Positions 59,671-64,000 of a stretch of 64,000 nt of DNA are shown piece by piece (within the stretch, counting starts at the first letter, position 1; each line of letters starts with the position of its first letter). Origin of the DNA: DASTFP01 sp963816855. GTDB taxonomy: Bacteria; Verrucomicrobiota; Verrucomicrobiia; Chthoniobacterales; Terrimicrobiaceae. The position numbers and the translations under genes were made by a program. The notes below the pieces were generated by a model. The model saw only the letters and a program-made list of their open reading frames with translations. It did no database searches and was not told the origin of the DNA. The DNA is taken from the NCBI GenBank assembly GCA_963816855.1, contig CAWFMA010000035.1, forward strand, positions 124,001 through 188,000, given 5' to 3'.

Positions 59671-60389
59671 AAATTTACCACTTCCGCGGCCGCCAGGGCG
59701 GCGCGAAGCTTCTCTTTTCCATTTCTAAGTATGGGGGTTCCGTGGCCCACTATGATCCGGTCGAAGTCCCACGCCAGGACGGTTCGAACCGATGCCGCAT
59801 AGGCATCTCTATCGTTGATTGCCTTCTTAAAGGCGCGTGTCACCCCGGGATCATGCCTCCCTCGCACCGTGGCGAGGCGAAGCAGGCACCGCTCCCAGAC
59901 GCTTTGGGGGCCAGCGAAATTCACTACCAGGTCGGCGACAATAAGCGTGTTGCTTGGTCGGTGCAGCATGGCGATCTCCCCAAATTCGGGAGCTCCGGCG
60001 ATGCTGACCACGGCAATTTCGGCCTCCCACTCGGACGGAGCAGGGATCAAAGGCTGTGCTGAAATTCCCGCGGCAAAGCCGTCCGGAACCAGGTATTTTG
60101 CGGCAGGAAAAGCCCGCCGCCCTTCTTTGGCAAAGGTGTCGTGGCGCAGCAAGGCTTCAACGATCCAGGCGGGTTCCCCCAGGGCGCTGATTGAGCCAGC
60201 ATCGCTCGCCGTGAAGGGCGCCGTGGAATGAACGATCACCTTTCCCGAAGAGAGGCGCATCACGGTGACATTTCGCCGTAGGTCGACCCCAAGCATCCTT
60301 AGCGGGTACGAAAGCAGCCAGAGATTCGGAGCAAGGTTTTCCAGTTTATTCGTCATGGGTCGATCGCCGGAGCCTCGGCGGTTGCTCAT
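59667..60389 (-). CDS. DUF4336 protein (metallo-hydrolase-like)
   Basis: About 240 residues. The core, NLAPNLWLLSYPLRMLGVDL, RRNVTVMRLSSGKVIVHSTA, AWIVEALLRHDTFAKEGRRA, NTLIVADLVVNFAGPQSVWE, WDFDRIIVGHGTPILRNGKE, follows DUF4336, a metallo-beta-lactamase-like fold in which His/Asp ligands are partly replaced. ATG at 60389 overlaps the upstream stop (ATGA), matching the coupling of the two upstream genes; an ATG at 60356 would also serve. Its role is unknown; its position suggests a function with the SBP56 and membrane genes. Confidence 0.78.
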   Translation of the reverse strand: MSNRRGSGDRPMTNKLENLAPNLWLLSYPLRMLGVDLRRNVTVMRLSSGKVIVHSTAPFTASDAGSISALGEPAWIVEALLRHDTFAKEGRRAFPAAKYLVPDGFAAGISAQPLIPAPSEWEAEIAVVSIAGAPEFGEIAMLHRPSNTLIVADLVVNFAGPQSVWERCLLRLATVRGRHDPGVTRAFKKAINDRDAYAASVRTVLAWDFDRIIVGHGTPILRNGKEKLRAALAAAEVVNF

Positions 60390-61066
60390 AAAAAGAGTGC
60401 CAGAGCGGGAATGGTCACGAGTCCTGTGGCAATCAGGGCCACCGCCCAGGCGAAATCGAAATTGAACCACGCGCGCTGCAGGATACGAACGCCGAGTTTT
60501 TCGTAGACCAGCATGGCGACGAACCCAGCCACGAAGAGGTGGCCCAACGTGTGGACCACCACGGCGCCGGCGGCAAGCCATGGATGATTCAAAAGATCAA
60601 GGCCGGTCGCGTGATTGGAGTGCAGCCCATGTCCTGCCCGGCCATTGTGCAAACCTTCCCGAAGAGCCGTCCCTAGGAATACAGGGACGACCATTAGTCC
60701 TGCGCCGTGCGCGGAGGCCATCAAAAACGACCAGAGGGTAAGGTCACCAAATCCGACGCGCATTCCCACCCAGCGAGGATGCCTCGCGCGAACAAGGCGA
60801 TAAGTTCCGAACCCGATGAGCGAAATCGCGGCAAGCCAGCCCAAAACGCGATCCGGGACCCGCGAGTGAATGAGGCCGATGAAGGCCACCACCGAGCCTA
60901 CGGAAAGGGCATGGCCAACGGCGATCGGCGGCAACGCCTTCCAGACGGCGGCCCGCTTCTGTTCCTGCAGCCCGAGCGCAACCGCGAAAAGCCATCCCAT
61001 GCCGGGATTAATGCCGTGGAAAGCACCCAGTCCGGCCAGCGCCAGCCACGGCCACGCTTCCTTCAC
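60386..61066 (-). CDS. HupE/UreJ-like multi-pass membrane protein
   Basis: A 226-residue protein with about six helices. It starts MKEAWPWLALAGLGAFHGIN, with the G-x-x-H-G-x-N-P motif (GAFHGINPGMGWLFAVALGL) reminiscent of metal-transport (HupE/UreJ or NicO-like) helices, then WKALPPIAVGHALSVGSVVA and LTLWSFLMASAHGAGLMVVP, where further His residues sit in membrane helices. A conserved His-rich helix set suggests metal handling. The start overlaps the SBP56 stop (ATGA) and the stop overlaps the DUF4336 start, so all three are one coupled transcript. Confidence 0.8.
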   Translation of the reverse strand: MKEAWPWLALAGLGAFHGINPGMGWLFAVALGLQEQKRAAVWKALPPIAVGHALSVGSVVAFIGLIHSRVPDRVLGWLAAISLIGFGTYRLVRARHPRWVGMRVGFGDLTLWSFLMASAHGAGLMVVPVFLGTALREGLHNGRAGHGLHSNHATGLDLLNHPWLAAGAVVVHTLGHLFVAGFVAMLVYEKLGVRILQRAWFNFDFAWAVALIATGLVTIPALALFL

Positions 61067-62456
61067 GGATAGCAGAACGAATCAGAGGACGAGTCGCCGC
61101 CTTCAAGCCGTACCTGATGAACTCTGTAGTCATCGGGTTCCACGAAAAATCCCTTGTCAAAGCTGATTCCCCCCAGCTCGGTGACGTCGAGCTTCGCCAT
61201 CCAGCTTCCGACTCCAGCCGGGTAGAACTGTTCATCCCACGCCGCGTAGAGAGAGTTCGTGAAATAGACCCGTTTGCCATCCCGACTGACCTCCACCATT
61301 TGCGGTCCGCCATGGAGCGGTTTATCCGGTTTGGAGGGGTGAGCCGCCTGCCGCACAATGCCTCCAATCCTCACCGAACTCGCCTTCTTGGGATGGAAGG
61401 GATCCGAGACATCGTATTGCTGCAATTCGCCCGTGCCCCAGCAGGAGACGTAAAGAAAGCGATCGTCGAGGGAGAGATTGATGTCGGTAACCAACGGGGG
61501 AACCGCCTTGAAACCTTGAAGGAGCGGCGGAAGAAGCTCCGGATCGGCAGGTTCGGCGGGAATCTCGATAACCTTCTCAATCTCATTCTCCGCTTTGTCT
61601 GTGCCACAGCCAAACTGAAGCGCTGAGATCCTTGAGCGAGACAACCACTCCCACGAATCCGTAGCTTTTCGTCGGATCGTGCGCGGGCCGCATCTCCAGG
61701 ACCATTTGATACTCTTTGCCGAGGTCGAGGGCCCGAACGTGGCGCCTCCTTCGAAGATCCCACACATGCAACTGATGGCCGTAGCGGCCCTGCAAGAGCT
61801 CTTCGGGGACGAGGCCGTTCTCGATTTGCCGGGGTGTGCCCCATTCGCTGCTCAGCAGTGTATCCTGGGTAAGGTGCCACCAGAAGTCGTAGCCCAGGTA
61901 TTGGGGACCTCGATCGATCTCCCATTTTCCCAGTACCTCGAAGGTGAAATGATCCAGCAAGAAAATACCACCGGGCCCGTCGCCACCGGGGGGCCCCCAA
62001 AGCGCTGACATAAATGCCTTCCGGTCCACAATGGACGGTATGCGGTCGCGAGTAGCCCGTGCGCGCAAACAGTTCGTCCGGTTCCACGATCTTGACAATG
62101 GACGGGTTCAGGGGATCCGGCTTGATATCCAGGATGTAGATCCTCGAGGACCGAATGCCGGGAACCACCAAATAACGTCTCTCGATGTGAGGATGTGGCG
62201 CATAGGGACACAACGCGGAACTGCACGCGTTCCAGCCAAAATGGTGCAATTCGTCTCCGGCGTATGGAAGGACAACCTGTCCGACGCGCTGGCCGTAACG
62301 AGGCGACGGGGGATCAATATCGATCACCAGGATTGCATCGTTCAACGTGCTGCGCGGAGGATTGAGGCTGGCGACGTATGCGAGCCTTTCCGCGGGGGCC
62401 TGCATTGCCAAACGCGGGGAGGGGTAAAACGTCGGGTCCGGCCTAAGCAAGGTCAT
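61063..62456 (-). pseudogene. SBP56-type selenium-binding protein / methanethiol oxidase, two frameshifts
   Basis: Three frames give one protein of about 464 residues. The start is MTLLRPDPTFYPSPRLAMQA, with PAERLAYVASLNPP, HHFGWNACSSALC and YLVVPGIRSSRIYILDIKPD. A C-run near 61990 (GGGGGCCCCCC) adds a base; the frame resumes GGDGPGGIFLLDHFTFEVLG and WWHLTQDTLLSSEWGTP. A second shift near 61612 passes to VIEIPAEPADPELLPPLLQG, INLSLDDRFLYVSCWGTGEL, GGPQMVEVSRDGKRVYFTNS and ends FCYP at 61063. SBP56 proteins oxidise methanethiol. Overlap with the next gene suggests the operon is real and the breaks may be sequencing errors. Confidence 0.8.
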
Positions 62457-62491
62457 AATACCGCGCAAGTTATCGCCCCCTCCCGAGCGGG

Positions 62492-64000
62492 TCAAGGCAC
62501 TGCAGATCGGACAGGGTCCGGCCTGTCAAGGAACTCGAAGACCTTGAAAAATCGATTTGCGTAGACAAGGTGAAGGAACGCCGGAGCACGATCGGGATGC
62601 TCGAAAAGGATTTTCCCGAGCGGGTTGTTGGCCGGCATTCGGTCAAGAATTTGCGAAGAATTTGAAACGATACGCGAGGGCTCGTAGGCGATGACATAGT
62701 TGACCGAGCGCCTTTTCAGAATTTCGTACGCTTCATCCGGAACGGTAGCCGAATAGAATCGCGAGCTGTCGACGATCCCCGGCAAGCTCTCGTGCGAGCT
62801 TCCTCCGACGCAGCGCTGCCCGGACCAATAGGCAAGCGCGGGGCTCAGCCACCAGGGCGCCAGGATGATCGTGCGGTGCGGCGAAACCAGGGCCTGAGCT
62901 GTCTCGCGCAGCAGAAAAGCCTCCTCGCGATCTTCTTCGCGCGACGCTCTTTCGCTCACCTCGGGAAAGAGTTGCCGATCCCACTCCGCGGCCAGGGGCC
63001 ACAGAGAAATCAAAAAGGCCAGCCAGGCCACCGATTTACCCGGTATGGAGGAGAGTATCCACGGGAGGGCAAGAGCGAAGGCGATTGCCAGAAAGTATCC
63101 CCACCGCACGTGCCCCATGGACAAGCCGCTCAATAGTATCAACAGCGCCGACAATGCCATGGGCGTGCGTTCCTTGGTTCGCAGATAGCTTGCCAACAGC
63201 AGAATCGGTGACGCGATCAGAAGCCACCCGGTCCAATAGCATAGCGTCAACAGTGTCGCTCGGCGCAGTTCTCCGATATCCAGCGCCCAGCGAAAAAAAA
63301 ACGCCCGCTCCTCCTCGGAGGGGACCCGCACCCGCCAACCCTCAAACAGAAAAACCGCCAGCAGCAAGGACACGAAAACGATCACCGCGGCCTTGCCAGG
63401 GAGCGCTTTCCTCCCGAGCACTGCCAGCCGCAGACACGCCGTGGCAAGCAGCAAAAGCAGCGGTTCAAAGAGCGAGGTCCAGAGGGCAAGCGCCCACAGC
63501 GCCGCGGCCGCTACTTCCCATCCGGATGGCATCTGCCTCCAAATCCCGATTTCTGCAGCAAGAGCCGCTCCCACAAGCAGAATGAGAACCGACTGATGGT
63601 CAGGACGTCCGAGCTGGAACCCATGCGCGAGAATCGGCGAGATCGCCGCGATCGCAAGGACCGCCTGGCGATATGGAAGCTTGAGCTTGCGTCCCCACCA
63701 CCAAAGAAAGGCCACCAGAGCCAGACCTAGAAGCGGTGAAAGAAACACGCCCGCAAGATCAATCGACCCTACGCCAGGCTGAATTCCCGTAATGCCGAGC
63801 GCGAGCCGGATCGTTCCCTCGAGGGCGGCCAGCAGGAGGTCCGTTGGAGCAGTGGTGTGAGGCGTGATTCCTTGCGGAGCGTTTTCGAAGTCGTGGAACG
63901 TCACCGCTTTCCATGGGGCGGCAATCACGCGCTGGACACGGGTCATGCGGGAGTAGCAGTCCGGATCGACGAAGTAGACCTCTCCTCTTACAAAAACCTG
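62492..64000 (-). CDS. multi-pass membrane glycosyltransferase-like protein, N-terminus outside
   Basis: About 500 residues are present, beginning outside the right edge. The first residues visible are GEVYFVDPDCYSRMTRVQRV, and FHDFENAPQGITPHTTAPTD follows. The DPDxYxRMxR pattern and the following H-D motif are typical of STT3/PMT-like (GT-C) membrane glycosyltransferases. About ten helices follow, with a soluble C-terminal part (RRSVNYVIAYEPSRIVSNSS) that matches the periplasmic tail of such enzymes. It may add sugar from a lipid donor to protein or lipid in the periplasm. No partner is visible. The C-terminus ends just before the SBP56 gene. Confidence 0.8.
   Translation of the reverse strand, partial: QVFVRGEVYFVDPDCYSRMTRVQRVIAAPWKAVTFHDFENAPQGITPHTTAPTDLLLAALEGTIRLALGITGIQPGVGSIDLAGVFLSPLLGLALVAFLWWWGRKLKLPYRQAVLAIAAISPILAHGFQLGRPDHQSVLILLVGAALAAEIGIWRQMPSGWEVAAAALWALALWTSLFEPLLLLLATACLRLAVLGRKALPGKAAVIVFVSLLLAVFLFEGWRVRVPSEEERAFFFRWALDIGELRRATLLTLCYWTGWLLIASPILLLASYLRTKERTPMALSALLILLSGLSMGHVRWGYFLAIAFALALPWILSSIPGKSVAWLAFLISLWPLAAEWDRQLFPEVSERASREEDREEAFLLRETAQALVSPHRTIILAPWWLSPALAYWSGQRCVGGSSHESLPGIVDSSRFYSATVPDEAYEILKRRSVNYVIAYEPSRIVSNSSQILDRMPANNPLGKILFEHPDRAPAFLHLVYANRFFKVFEFLDRPDPVRSAVP

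Overview
This 64 kb window is bacterial chromosomal DNA of moderately high GC. It most likely comes from a soil-type Verrucomicrobiota (Chthoniobacter-like) organism. The evidence is a truncated tyrosine-recombinase N-terminus with the wording I associate with that phylum (52253-52561), an LptF/G permease followed directly by a small conserved protein, and paired membrane proteins of a type I associate with Verrucomicrobiota and Planctomycetota. This is inference: no rRNA or tRNA gene was found.

Region 1 (1-14300) is mostly ordinary chromosome: a DinG-type helicase start, LptG, a membrane-protein pair, a tRNA-dihydrouridine synthase, a flavin oxidoreductase, a ring-cleaving dioxygenase, DinB, an AI-2E family transporter with an extra C-terminal domain, a two-domain LigD and a GH1 lipoprotein. 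One gene here (SRPBCC, 6937-7392) has an in-frame TGA in place of a conserved Trp.

Region 2 (14504-17380, minus strand) is the most notable locus. It is a compact four-gene RiPP-like cluster: a secreted SnoaL-like protein, a Tat-leader precursor with six Trp-x-Asn motifs in a Gly/Arg-rich core, a Cys-rich partner protein, and a radical SAM/SPASM maturase. It fits three-residue-cyclophane (triceptide) biosynthesis. The precursor core and the partner's N-terminus each appear to carry a frameshift.

Region 3 (18800-36750) is accessory and decayed: phage-like genes, an Xre regulator, a pentapeptide-repeat protein with a TIR/nucleotide-binding-like C-terminus, an IS110 remnant, two lipoprotein alpha/beta hydrolases, three remnants of HlyD-type adaptors, a Ca2+/H+ antiporter, and an overlapping three-gene unit (DUF4331-SRPBCC, TPR, Tat-exported protein).

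Region 4 (36900-43200) groups membrane and osmotic-stress proteins: a DUF4239 remnant, a K+ channel, a CYTH-like protein, an FUSC protein and a large MscS channel with a frameshifted tail. Region 5 (43300-52600) is again mosaic: a conjugation ATPase fragment, a PfkB kinase, an IS1182 remnant, a mobile-looking conserved family, a frameshifted DACNV/diadenylate-cyclase-like sensor, vWA and EthD fragments, DUF427, an SDR, and a nitronate monooxygenase truncated at an integrase fragment.

Region 6 (52900-64000) returns to intact genes: a LysR regulator divergent from an RND permease and adaptor, a complete nitronate monooxygenase paralogous to the truncated one, then an overlapping operon (SBP56-type methanethiol oxidase with two frameshifts, membrane protein, DUF4336), and a membrane glycosyltransferase-like gene cut by the window end.

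About twenty genes are interrupted by single-base shifts or stops. Long intact genes (RND 1059 aa, AI-2E 592 aa, DUF4331 498 aa) coexist with them, so both real decay and local assembly error remain possible.
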